From positions 40,279 through 104,278 of the forward strand of contig CAWAQJ010000015.1 in NCBI GenBank assembly GCA_963784175.1: a DNA stretch of 64,000 nt, in the 5' to 3' direction. This DNA comes from JAIBJN01 sp963784175. GTDB lineage: Bacteria > Actinomycetota > Thermoleophilia > Gaiellales > Gaiellaceae. The notes under the pieces are model-generated. The model had not been told where the DNA came from, did no database searches, and saw nothing but the letters and a program-made list of their open reading frames with translations. This document shows, in pieces, positions 26,744 through 34,432 of the stretch (its first letter is position 1; every line of letters begins with the position of its first letter). Both the position numbers and the translations under genes were made by a program.

Positions 26744-27663
26744 GACGGAAGGTGACAGTGGTCGGGGCCGGCAACGTCGGCGCCACCGCAGCGCAGGAGA
26801 TCGCCAGGCGCGACTACGCAGACGTCGTGCTGGTCGACATCAAGGAAGGGCTCCCGCAGGGGAAGGCGCTCGACATCGACCAGGCGGCCTCGGTCATCGG
26901 CTACGAGCCCTCCGTCGTCGGGTCGAACGGCTACGAGGCGACTGACGGCTCCGACGTCGTCGTCGTCACGGCCGGCGTCCCGCGCACAGGCGACATGAGC
27001 CGCGACGACCTCGTGACGATCAACGAGGGCATCGTCGGCTCGGTGACCCGCGAGGTCGTCGAGCACTCGCCCGACGCGATCCTGATCGTCGTCTCGAACC
27101 CCCTCGACGCCATGTGCCACGTGGCGCGGAACGTTTCCGACTGGCCGCGCGAGCGGGTTTTCGGCATGGCCGGCATCCTCGACACGGCGCGCTTCAGCGC
27201 GTTCATCGCCATGGAGACGGGCGCCTCGGTGAAGGACGTCACGGCGATGGTGCTGGGCGGCCACGGCGACCAGATGGTTCCCGTGGTCTCGGCCACGACC
27301 GTGGGCGGCGTGCCCCTCACCAAGCTCGTTTCCGCGGACAAGATCGAGGCGATGGTGGAGCGCACCCGGAAGGGCGGCGGCGAGATCGTGAAGCTCCTGG
27401 GCACGTCGGCCTGGTACGCGCCCGGTGCGGCCGCGGCGCAGATGGTCGACTCGGTGGTGCTCGACCAGAAGCGGGTCTTGCCCTGCACCGTGCTGCTCCA
27501 GGGGGAGTACGGCATCGACGACCTCTACATGGGCGTGCCCGTGAGGCTCGGCGCCGGCGGCGTCGAGGAGATCTTCGAGCTCGACCTCAGCGACGACGAG
27601 CGGGCGGCGCTCGAGGAGTCCGCCGCAGCGGTGCGCGAGGTCGTCTCCGTCCTCACCGGCTGA
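26740..27663 (+). CDS. mdh: Malate dehydrogenase (LDH-like type)
   Basis: This 307-residue protein has the NAD-binding motif VVGAGNVGATAA at residues 7-18, the substrate loop with TAGVPRTGDMSRDDL near 80, the catalytic His in LGGHGDQMVP near 175 and Asp in AGILDTARF near 148. Arg in the PRTGDM segment fits malate rather than lactate specificity. I start it at the TTG overlapping the icd stop, which gives the standard RRKVTVVGAG opening; a GTG four codons later is possible. It completes an icd-mdh operon. Confidence 0.9.
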   Translation: MRRKVTVVGAGNVGATAAQEIARRDYADVVLVDIKEGLPQGKALDIDQAASVIGYEPSVVGSNGYEATDGSDVVVVTAGVPRTGDMSRDDLVTINEGIVGSVTREVVEHSPDAILIVVSNPLDAMCHVARNVSDWPRERVFGMAGILDTARFSAFIAMETGASVKDVTAMVLGGHGDQMVPVVSATTVGGVPLTKLVSADKIEAMVERTRKGGGEIVKLLGTSAWYAPGAAAAQMVDSVVLDQKRVLPCTVLLQGEYGIDDLYMGVPVRLGAGGVEEIFELDLSDDERAALEESAAAVREVVSVLTG

Positions 27664-27709
27664 CCCCGGATTGCCGCCCGACTCGAGGCGGCAGGGCTAC
27701 GATCGCTGG

Positions 27710-28705
27710 ATGATGCGCCGCCTCGCGTACGTCCTCACCGGCCTCCTGGTGGTCGTGGTCGGTGTGCTGGCGCTGACCTTCATCCCGTCGAACCACTACA
27801 TCGTCCTTCCGGACAAGGCCAGGCCGACCGATCCCCTCGTCCGCATTCCCGGCGAGAAGTCCGGGGACGAGGAGGACATCTACATGGTCGACGTCCGCAT
27901 CGGCCGCGCGAATCTCCTCGAACGGCTCTTTCCGGGCATTCAGGAGGGCGCCGACCTCCTCCCCGAGCGCGCGATCAACCCCGAGGGAGTCAGCGACCGC
28001 CAGCGCCGGCAGTCGAGCCTCAACGACATGTCGCGCTCCCAGCTCGTCGCGATCACGGTCGCCCTGCGCGAGCTCGGCCGCGAGGTCGAGGTGAACGGGT
28101 CCGGCGCCGAGGTCGTCCTCGTGCAGCCCGGCTCGCCGGCGGACGGGATCATGGAGGTCGGCGACGTGATCGTCGAGGCCGAAGGCGAGGAGGTCGAGTC
28201 GATCGACGACCTGCGGCGTGCACTGGGCGACATCGAGCCGGGCCAGGACGTCGAGCTGACCGTGCAGCGCGGGGACGAGCGCGTGAAGGTCACGTCGGGA
28301 ACGCAGGCCTCGCCGGACGATCCCGACCGCGCCGTCATCGGGGTCCAGGTGCAGGACGCGCTCGACTTCGAGTTCCCGGTCGACATCGAGATCGACGCCG
28401 GGGCGATCGGCGGGCCGTCGGCCGGGCTGGCGTTCGCGCTCGACATCGTCGACGAGCTGGGCGACGACGACATCGACCGGGGCCGCAAGATCGTGGCGAC
28501 CGGCGAGCTGACCCTCGACGGCGAGGTCCTGCCGATCGGCGGGGTCAAGCAGAAGGCGATCGGGGCGCGCGAGGCGGGCGCGGACATCTTCCTCGTCCCG
28601 GACGGGAACTACGAGGACGCGCGCAAGGCGGTCGACGAGGACGACCTCGAGATCGTTCCCGTCTCGAGCCTCGAAGAGGCGTTGTCTGTTCTGGCAGCAA
28701 ACTAG
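27710..28705 (+). CDS. Membrane-anchored PDZ and Lon-like S16 protease
   Basis: This 331-residue protein has one N-terminal membrane helix (about residues 5-23), an extracytoplasmic region, a PDZ domain (about 125-200, with VQPGSPADGIMEVGDVI) and a C-terminal Lon-type protease domain. The catalytic Ser is in GGPSAGLAFAL near 245 and the Lys in GGVKQKAIGA near 285, so the dyad is complete. It resembles B. subtilis YlbL. It degrades or processes substrates at the membrane surface without an ATPase domain. It follows mdh by 46 bases; ATG 27710 is followed by a second ATG, so either may be used. Confidence 0.9.
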   Translation: MMRRLAYVLTGLLVVVVGVLALTFIPSNHYIVLPDKARPTDPLVRIPGEKSGDEEDIYMVDVRIGRANLLERLFPGIQEGADLLPERAINPEGVSDRQRRQSSLNDMSRSQLVAITVALRELGREVEVNGSGAEVVLVQPGSPADGIMEVGDVIVEAEGEEVESIDDLRRALGDIEPGQDVELTVQRGDERVKVTSGTQASPDDPDRAVIGVQVQDALDFEFPVDIEIDAGAIGGPSAGLAFALDIVDELGDDDIDRGRKIVATGELTLDGEVLPIGGVKQKAIGAREAGADIFLVPDGNYEDARKAVDEDDLEIVPVSSLEEALSVLAAN

Positions 28706-28771
28706 TTGCCAGCACCGTCAACGCCCAACGTAAACCTTCCGGAAATAGCGTGTTTTTCGTCGCGGCAACGC

Positions 28772-28800
28772 TTAACGGCAAGGGCACGAATGCTTAGTAT
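28772..28800 (+). promoter_or_regulatory. Possible promoter of the small Cys4 protein gene
   Basis: TTAACG (28772-28777) and TAGTAT (28795-28800) are 17 bases apart and lie 15 bases before the ATG at 28816. Each element matches the consensus at four of six positions, and the surrounding 100 bases are unusually AT-rich for this genome. Confidence 0.35.
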
Positions 28801-28815
28801 GGTCGTCCCCGGACG

Positions 28816-28992
28816 ATGGCCAAGAGGCGGAAAAATACCTGCAGCGACTGCTATTTCCGCCAAGCCGGTCTGTGCGCGCTGAACGACGGCCCCTGCCCCA
28901 CCTTTCGCTCGGCGAAGGCGCCTCGTCTCGAGCCGCCGGAGCAGGCCCGGCTGGTCGCCCGGCCCGAGCTCCGGGCCCACGCGGCCGCCTAG
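28816..28992 (+). CDS. Small Cys4 (zinc-finger-like) protein
   Basis: This 58-residue protein starts at an ATG followed by a basic run (AKRRKNT). It has four Cys in the pattern C-x2-C-x7-C-x5-C (CSDCYFRQAGLCALNDGPC) and then a charged, Pro/Ala-rich tail. The Cys pattern suggests one bound zinc or iron. I know no named family for it. It is short enough to be missed by gene callers, but the codon use and AT-rich upstream region support it. Its end overlaps the convergent TPR gene by four bases. Confidence 0.55.
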   Translation: MAKRRKNTCSDCYFRQAGLCALNDGPCPTFRSAKAPRLEPPEQARLVARPELRAHAAA

Positions 28993-29647
28993 CTCTCGGC
29001 CTTCGCGGGGAACCCGGGCTCGTCCCGGATCGAGTCGAGGTCGGAGTCGTCGCTCGCCCAGCCCGCCACGTTCGGGTCGAGCTCCGCGGAGCGCACGAGG
29101 TGTGCGAGCGCCTCCGACCTGCGCCCGGCGAGGGCCTCGAAGCAGGCGAGGTTGTAGAGAACGTTGGGGTTGTCCGGATGCCGCTCGAGGGCGCGCGGCC
29201 ATGATCGCGGTCGCCCCCTCGTAGTCCTTCGCCGTGTAGGAGCGGAAGCGCCTCGAGCCATGAATCCCACGGTGAGGCCACGAAGGCCTCACCGCGCGTC
29301 CCGCCTATGACGAGGACCGTGGTGTCGGGCGCGGCGGCCGTCGCCGCACGGCGAGTGGCGGGGTCCGGGACGAAGACGAAGGTGCCCGGAGGCCCGTCCA
29401 GCTCGTCTCCATCGACGATGAAACGTGCGTGGCCTGTGAGGACGAGGTACAGCTCTTCGTGGTGGCCGGCGCCGGCGCCGAGCTCGTCGTGCTCCTCGAT
29501 CACCTGGTCGCCCGCTTCGCGTGCGGCGTAAGCGTTGATCCCGAAGGAGCCGATCCCGAGCGGGATCCGCACCGGAATCGTGACGGCGTCGCCGTCGAAG
29601 CGCTCGAGCTCGTCCAGGTGGGCGGTGCGGTAGCCGGGGCCGCTCAC
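28989..29647 (-). pseudogene. Cupin plus TPR protein, twice frameshifted
   Basis: The gene opens with GTG 29647, overlapping the aminotransferase stop (GTGA). It first encodes a single cupin domain (His and Glu ligands in GHHEELYLVL, then FVFVPDPATRRA). Near 29239 one extra base moves the frame to YTAKDYEGATAIMA, and near 29196 another extra base moves it to RALERHPDNPNVLYNLACFE, a tetratricopeptide segment ending at 28989. Removing the two bases gives a coherent 218-residue cupin-TPR protein. Two shifts within 45 bases in an otherwise clean gene suggest sequence errors as much as decay. The function is probably small-ligand sensing or binding. Confidence 0.8.
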
Positions 29648-30744
29648 GCCGTGACCGCGACCGCCTCGCGCACGAGGCGCCCGAGCCTGGCGATGCCCTC
29701 GTCGATCTCCGCGGGCGTCGCATAGGAGAACGCGAGCCTGATCGCCGAATCGCCGCCGCCGTCCCAGTAGAAGTCTGCGCCCTTCACGAACGTGACATCG
29801 ACCTCGCCGGCCTGGGCGAGGAGCGCCTCGCCGGTCATGCCGCCGGGCAGGTCGACCCAGAGGAAGTAGCCGCCGTCCGGCTCGTTCCAGGACGTTCCCT
29901 CGGGCATCTCGCGCGCGAGCGCGCCGATCATCGCGTCGCGCCGCGCCCGCAGCCCGCCCCGGATCGTCTCCACGTTCGGGTCGAACTTCCCGCGCGCGGC
30001 GAACTCGTACAGCGTCGCCTCGACGAACATCACGGGCGAGACGTAGTTCTCGAACACGAGCGTCTGCATCGCGCCCATGAGCTCCTCGGGAAGGATCGCG
30101 TAGCCGACCCTGATCCCCGGGGCAACCGTCTTCGAGAACGACGAGAGGAACATGACGCCGTCGCCCCCGGAGAGCTCGATCAGCCGCGGCAGCGACTCCC
30201 CGGCGAAGCGGAGGAGGCCGTAGGGATCGTCCTCGAGCACCGTCGCGCCGTGCGAGCGCGCCACCTCGAGCAGGCGCCGGCGGCTCGGCTCGGAGAGCGT
30301 GCGGCCGCTCGGGTTCTGGAACGTCGGGATCGTGTAGACGAGGCTCGGGCCCGAACTTCGGCCGAGCGCTTCGTCGAGCGCGTCCACGTCCACGCCCTCG
30401 TCCGTGAGCGGAACGGCCTCCACCTCGGCGCCGAGGCGGCGCAGGATCTGGAGCGAGCGGTCGTAGCACGGGGCCTCCACGAACACCTTGACGCCCGCCT
30501 GGACGTGGTGGCGCGCGATGAAGTTGAAGGCCTGGAGCGAGCCGTTCGTGACCATCACGCACTCGACGGGGACGTCGTGCCGGTCGGCGATCCACTCGCG
30601 CAGAGGCGGGTAGCCGAGGGGCGGCCCGTAGTTCATGGCGGTGGCGCCGTCGCGCTCGAGCGCGGCCTTGGCGCACTCGCCGAACTCCTCGAGAGGCAGC
30701 AGGTCAGGGCCCGGAAATCCGCGGGCGAAGGAAATTTGAGTCAT
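29644..30744 (-). CDS. PLP-dependent aminotransferase class I/II
   Basis: This 366-residue fold-type I aminotransferase has the cofactor Lys in SSFSKTVAPGIRVGY near residue 225, the Asp/Tyr cofactor contacts in LEDDPYG near 190 and the substrate-binding Arg in AIRLAFSY near 340. It resembles 2-aminoadipate and LysN/ARO8-type transaminases and also the catalytic half of MocR regulators, but no DNA-binding domain is present. It transfers an amino group between an amino acid and 2-oxoglutarate. The cupin-TPR gene follows with a four-base overlap. Confidence 0.88.
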   Translation of the reverse strand: MTQISFARGFPGPDLLPLEEFGECAKAALERDGATAMNYGPPLGYPPLREWIADRHDVPVECVMVTNGSLQAFNFIARHHVQAGVKVFVEAPCYDRSLQILRRLGAEVEAVPLTDEGVDVDALDEALGRSSGPSLVYTIPTFQNPSGRTLSEPSRRRLLEVARSHGATVLEDDPYGLLRFAGESLPRLIELSGGDGVMFLSSFSKTVAPGIRVGYAILPEELMGAMQTLVFENYVSPVMFVEATLYEFAARGKFDPNVETIRGGLRARRDAMIGALAREMPEGTSWNEPDGGYFLWVDLPGGMTGEALLAQAGEVDVTFVKGADFYWDGGGDSAIRLAFSYATPAEIDEGIARLGRLVREAVAVTA

Positions 30745-30811
30745 GGCACGAGTCTACTGAGGCGTCGGGCGGTGCGATTCGACCTTGCCGCTGCGGGGTA
30801 CGGTCCAGACC

Positions 30812-30827
30812 TCAGACTGGCGTCTGA
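30812..30827. promoter_or_regulatory. Short inverted repeat before the proline-rich gene
   Basis: TCAGAC, TGGC, GTCTGA forms a perfect 6-4-6 inverted repeat 22 bases before ATG 30849. It contains the same GTCTGA half-site as the GntR boxes at 14908-18735, but with a different centre, so a link to that regulator is only a possibility. Confidence 0.35.
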
Positions 30828-30848
30828 CCATAGGGAGGTCATCGGGAT

Positions 30849-31505
30849 ATGCGGCTCAAGGGTCTATTAGCTCATTCTCACGTTCGTAGTGGCGGCGGGC
30901 AGCCCGGCTGCCGCGGCACAGCTTCCTCCACTTCCGCAGCTTCCACCAGTTCAAGTTCCTCAAGTTCCTCCAGCTTCCCCCACTTCCTCCGCTTCCTGAA
31001 GCTCCCGAAGTTCCTCCGCTCCCGCCGGCACCTCCGCCTCCGGACGTGAGAAGCCGGTCGAGGCGCCGGTTCCGACTCCGACCGGCCCGGTCGGAGGCCC
31101 GGCTGCGCCGGCGCCTGGTAGCGGTGGCGGCGGCACGGGAGGCGACGGTTCCGGTCCTGCAGGAAACCGCGGTTCCGGAGCGCCAGGGCGCTGACGCCGG
31201 GAGCTCGCAGGGGATCTCGCACCAGTGTCCGGGCGAGGGTAGCCTTGGAGGCGGAGGAAGCGGCGGGGGCGGTGGAATCCTGGCCGCCTCGCCCACGAGC
31301 GCCGTCGGCGGACAGCCAACCGGGTGAAGGCGTTCTCGGCATAGCCACGGGAGGCGAGTCGGGTGGGCCTGTCGGCGCTTTCGTCGAGGCGGCTGCTCAT
31401 GCCGGCCCGCTCGTCTTGGCGGTCTTCGCGTTCGGAGCGCTGCTCCTGCTCGTCGGCCTCGGCGGAGGCCTGCGGGCGCTCCAGGGGCGCCTCAGGAGCA
31501 GCTAG
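30849..31505 (+). pseudogene. Remnant of an exported Pro/Gly-rich, C-terminally anchored protein
   Basis: No single frame covers this stretch, but pieces in successive frames join into one sensible protein. They are a signal peptide (MRLKGLL then LILTFVVAAGSPAAAA), a long Pro-Leu-Pro repeat region, a Pro/Val/Thr region, a Gly-rich region with SLGGGGSGGGGG, and a C-terminal membrane helix (GPLVLAVFAFGALLLLVGL) ending in basic residues at 31505. At least five frame changes are needed (near 30870, 30973, 31047, 31189 and between 31290 and 31320), and they sum to zero. Either the gene has decayed or this low-complexity DNA was badly read. The intact form would be a wall-spanning surface protein. 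Confidence 0.55.
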
Positions 31506-32383
31506 GCGGTCCGGGCGCCGACGGCTTCGGCGGCGAGGCGCGCGGCTTCGGTGGGGTTCGTCCCCACGCGGACGCCGTGCGCCTCGAGCGCTTGCTTCTT
31601 CGCGCGCGCGGTGCCCGCGGAGCCGGAGATGATCGCGCCGGCATGGCCCATGGTCTTGCCCGGCGGCGCCGTGAAGCCGGCGATGTAGGCGACGACGGGA
31701 GTGCTCATCTCCTCGGCGATGAACTCCGCAGCCTTCTCCTCCTCCGCCCCGCCGATCTCTCCGACCATGACGACGAGCTCGGTCTCGGGATCGGCCTCGA
31801 AGCGTGCGAGCACGTCCACAAAGGACGACCCGACCACGGGGTCCCCCCCGATTCCGACGATAGTCGACTGCCCGATACCGAGCTGTGTCAGCTCGTGCCC
31901 GATCTGGTACGTGAGCGTGCCGGATCTCGAGACGAGACCGACCGAGCCCTCGCTGAAGATCTCGGCGGGGATGATCCCGACGTTCGCCTTCCCGGGCGAG
32001 AGGACGCCGGGGCAGTTGGGGCCGATCAGCGTCACGCCGCGCGGGCGCACGTGGTTGTAGACGCGGAGCATGTCGTGGGCGGGCAGGCCCTCGGTGATGC
32101 AGATGACCGTCTCGATGCCCGCGTCGACCGCCTCGTAGATCGCATCCGCAGCGAAGCGTGCGGGCACGAAGACCATCGCGGTGTTCGGGCTCGTCTCGGC
32201 GACCGCCTCGCGCACGGTGTCGAAGACGGGGATCCCCTCGACGTCCATGCCGCCCTTCGCGGGCGTGACGCCGGCGACGACGTTCGTCCCGTAGCGAAGA
32301 TTCCGAGTCGCGTGGAAGGAGCCCTCACGCCCGGTGATGCCCTGAACGACGAGGCGCGTGTCGCGGTCGACGACGATCGCCAT
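31502..32383 (-). CDS. sucD: Succinate-CoA ligase, alpha subunit
   Basis: This 293-residue protein has the CoA-binding Rossmann domain (VQGITGREGSFHATR near residues 13-27) and the phosphorylated His in KTMGHAGAIISG near 245. GPNCPGVLSPG near 120 is also intact. With SucC it converts succinyl-CoA to succinate while making a nucleoside triphosphate. The start follows the sucC stop by four bases. Confidence 0.95.
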   Translation of the reverse strand: MAIVVDRDTRLVVQGITGREGSFHATRNLRYGTNVVAGVTPAKGGMDVEGIPVFDTVREAVAETSPNTAMVFVPARFAADAIYEAVDAGIETVICITEGLPAHDMLRVYNHVRPRGVTLIGPNCPGVLSPGKANVGIIPAEIFSEGSVGLVSRSGTLTYQIGHELTQLGIGQSTIVGIGGDPVVGSSFVDVLARFEADPETELVVMVGEIGGAEEEKAAEFIAEEMSTPVVAYIAGFTAPPGKTMGHAGAIISGSAGTARAKKQALEAHGVRVGTNPTEAARLAAEAVGARTA

Positions 32384-32387
32384 CAGC

Positions 32388-33536
32388 TCACCGGCCCTTC
32401 GCCACCTCGACGACGCGCTCGGCGGCGGAGAGCATCGTCTCCTCGACGTAGAGGTCGGACGGCGCGGCGTCGATCAGCATCTGCCGGCCCTCCTCCGCGT
32501 TCGTCCCGTCCAGGCGGACGACGATCGGGTGCTCGATCGTCATCTGGCCGAGGGCCGTGAGGATCCCGCGCGCGACCTCGTCGCAGCGCGTGATGCCCCC
32601 GAAGATGTTGAAGAGGATCGCCTCGACCTGCTCGTCCGACATGATGACCTCCAGGGCATCGACCACGCCCTGTGCGTCGCCGCCGCCGCCGAGATCGCAG
32701 AAGTTCGCGGGCCGGCCGCCTACCTGGTCGATCACGTCGAGGGTCGCCATGACGAGCCCGGCGCCGTTGCCGAGGATGCCGATCTCGCCGTCGAGCTTCA
32801 CGTAGGTGACACCCTTCTCGCGCGCGAGGCGCTCCCGCGGGTCGGCCGCCTCCACGTCGCGCATCTCGGCCACGTCGGGGTGGCGGAAGAGCGCGTTGTC
32901 GTCGACCGTGAATTTGGAGTCGAGCGCCTTGACCTCGCCCTCGGGGGTGACGATGAGCGGGTTCACCTCGCAGAGCATCGCGTCGAAGCGGACGAAGGCG
33001 TCGTAGAGCTTCGCCACGATCGCCATGACCTGCTTCTGCTCGTCGGGGTCCTCGAGGCCGGCCGTGAAGCAGAGCCAGCGCGCCTGCCAGGGCTGGAAGC
33101 CGACGAGCGGGTCGACGTGGAGCTTCGCGAGCGCCTCGGGGCTCTCGGCGGCCACCTCTTCGATGTCCATGCCTCCCTGCGTCGTGAACATGAAGAGCGG
33201 CTTCTTCTCCCCACGGTCGAAGGTGACCGAGAGGTAGTACTCCTTCGCGATGTCGGAGGCCTTTTCGATCCAGAGCTTGCGGACGACGTGGCCGCGGATG
33301 TCGAGGCCCAGGATCTCGCCCGCGCGCTCCTCGGCCTCCTCAGGTGTCTCGGCGAGCTTGATGCCGCCCGCCTTGCCCCGCCCGCCGGTCAGCACCTGGG
33401 CCTTGACGACGACCTGGCCCCCCAGCTCCTGAGCCGCCGAGCGGGCCTCTTCAGGGCTTGTAGCGACGCGTCCGTCGGACACCGGAATGCCCGCCTGGGC
33501 GAAGAGCTGTTTGCCCTGATACTCGTAGAGATCCAC
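32388..33536 (-). CDS. sucC: Succinate-CoA ligase, beta subunit
   Basis: This 382-residue protein starts with the canonical MDLYEYQGKQLFAQAG and has the ATP-grasp domain (VVVKAQVLTGGRGKAGG near 45) and the C-terminal ligase domain with GILGNGAGLVMATLD and NIFGGITRCD. It pairs with the SucD protein encoded directly downstream. It completes the TCA enzymes of this window with gltA, icd and mdh, although those are 5 kb away on separate units. Confidence 0.95.
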   Translation of the reverse strand: MDLYEYQGKQLFAQAGIPVSDGRVATSPEEARSAAQELGGQVVVKAQVLTGGRGKAGGIKLAETPEEAEERAGEILGLDIRGHVVRKLWIEKASDIAKEYYLSVTFDRGEKKPLFMFTTQGGMDIEEVAAESPEALAKLHVDPLVGFQPWQARWLCFTAGLEDPDEQKQVMAIVAKLYDAFVRFDAMLCEVNPLIVTPEGEVKALDSKFTVDDNALFRHPDVAEMRDVEAADPRERLAREKGVTYVKLDGEIGILGNGAGLVMATLDVIDQVGGRPANFCDLGGGGDAQGVVDALEVIMSDEQVEAILFNIFGGITRCDEVARGILTALGQMTIEHPIVVRLDGTNAEEGRQMLIDAAPSDLYVEETMLSAAERVVEVAKGR

Positions 33537-33624
33537 GGCCGGGCGAGTCTAGCGGCAACGCCCAATCACTCGTTCTGACGATCAGGACGGCGGGCGAACG
33601 GGCGATGCTGCCCAGGGGTACCCC

Positions 33625-34173
33625 GTGAGACTTGCACGCCCGCTCCTCAAGCTCATCACCGTCCTCGTCATCGTCGCTGCTGCGTTCGGAGGAGCGGTAG
33701 CCCTCGCCAGCACGCTTTTCGAGAAGCCCCCGCGCGACGCGGAGGAGTTCGCCGCCCGCATCGACGCAGGGAGCACGCACGCCCCGCCGCCGGAGCGCTC
33801 GACCGCTGCGGAGCGCCGCTACGTGCTCGCCCTGAACGATCTCTGCGACCGCACGGACCAGGCTTACGACGACCTCGAGCGCAACGCGGCCGGCAAGGCC
33901 CGCGTGCAGCGTCTGCGCGCCTGGCGCGAGGTCTTCGCGCGCTTCGACCGCGAGTTCCACGCCTTGACACCGCCGAAGCGCAACCGGCTCGGCTCCGCCA
34001 CCATCGTGCGGCTCAACGGGTCGACGCTTGCACTGACCGACGGCGCCATCGCCGCCCTCCGGGCCGGGGACGAGGACGGCTACGACGCGAAGGTCGCAGC
34101 GACCGAGCTGATCGACTCGCGCTTCGACGAGACGATGCGCCGGCTCGGCGCTCCCTCCTGCACGTCCGGCTAG
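33625..34173 (+). CDS. Exported or membrane-anchored hypothetical protein
   Basis: This 182-residue protein (GTG start) has one N-terminal hydrophobic helix (about residues 8-28, LKLITVLVIVAAAFGGAVAL) and then a charged helical domain with two Cys (DLCDRT and APSCTSG) that could form a disulfide outside the cell. Helices dominate (RAWREVFARFDREFHAL and others). I do not recognise a family. It is divergent from sucC with 88 bases between, and its stop lies 75 bases before the Asp/Thr-rich peptide. Confidence 0.7.
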   Translation: MRLARPLLKLITVLVIVAAAFGGAVALASTLFEKPPRDAEEFAARIDAGSTHAPPPERSTAAERRYVLALNDLCDRTDQAYDDLERNAAGKARVQRLRAWREVFARFDREFHALTPPKRNRLGSATIVRLNGSTLALTDGAIAALRAGDEDGYDAKVAATELIDSRFDETMRRLGAPSCTSG

Positions 34174-34248
34174 CGCGTTCGCGACCGTCGGTTTCCGGGT
34201 ATACGCCGGACGATGTAGCGTTGGCCCGACACCAGCCCGAGGAGGAAC

Positions 34249-34431
34249 ATGACCACGCTGCGCGACGAAGAGATCCAGACCCTCGGTACCGACGGCTCGC
34301 CGCTCGAGCTCCAGGCGGACACCGACGGCGACGACACGGACACCACTGACGGCGACGCGACCGACACGGATTCGACGGACGCCGACACCGACGCCACTGA
34401 CGCGGACGCAGACGACACGGACGCGTCGTAG
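34249..34431 (+). CDS. Asp/Thr-rich 60-residue peptide, candidate modified-peptide precursor
   Basis: This peptide has a conventional N-terminal part (about residues 1-22, MTTLRDEEIQTLGTDGSPLE) and a tail of almost only Asp, Thr and Ala in short runs (DTD, DATDAD, DADD). GAGGAGG sits a few bases before the ATG. The leader-like plus repetitive core layout, and the JmjC-type oxygenase gene that begins at its stop codon, suggest a ribosomally made peptide whose Asp or Thr residues are hydroxylated. Other readings are an acidic calcium-binding tail or an N-terminal extension of the oxygenase split off by a frameshift. The codons drift in composition but stay in frame with no stop for 60 residues. 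Confidence 0.6.
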   Translation: MTTLRDEEIQTLGTDGSPLELQADTDGDDTDTTDGDATDTDSTDADTDATDADADDTDAS

Positions 34432-34432
34432 G

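Noticed and set aside
24583..26750. Long open frame on the plus strand across citrate synthase and icd
   Set aside because: It is an off-frame reading of GC-rich genes, Arg/Gly-rich and without domains; only its last part, mdh, is real.
30856..31400. Minus-strand genes opposite the proline-rich region
   Set aside because: The frames are Pro/Arg/Ser low-complexity readings without domains, while the plus strand gives a signal peptide and a membrane anchor.
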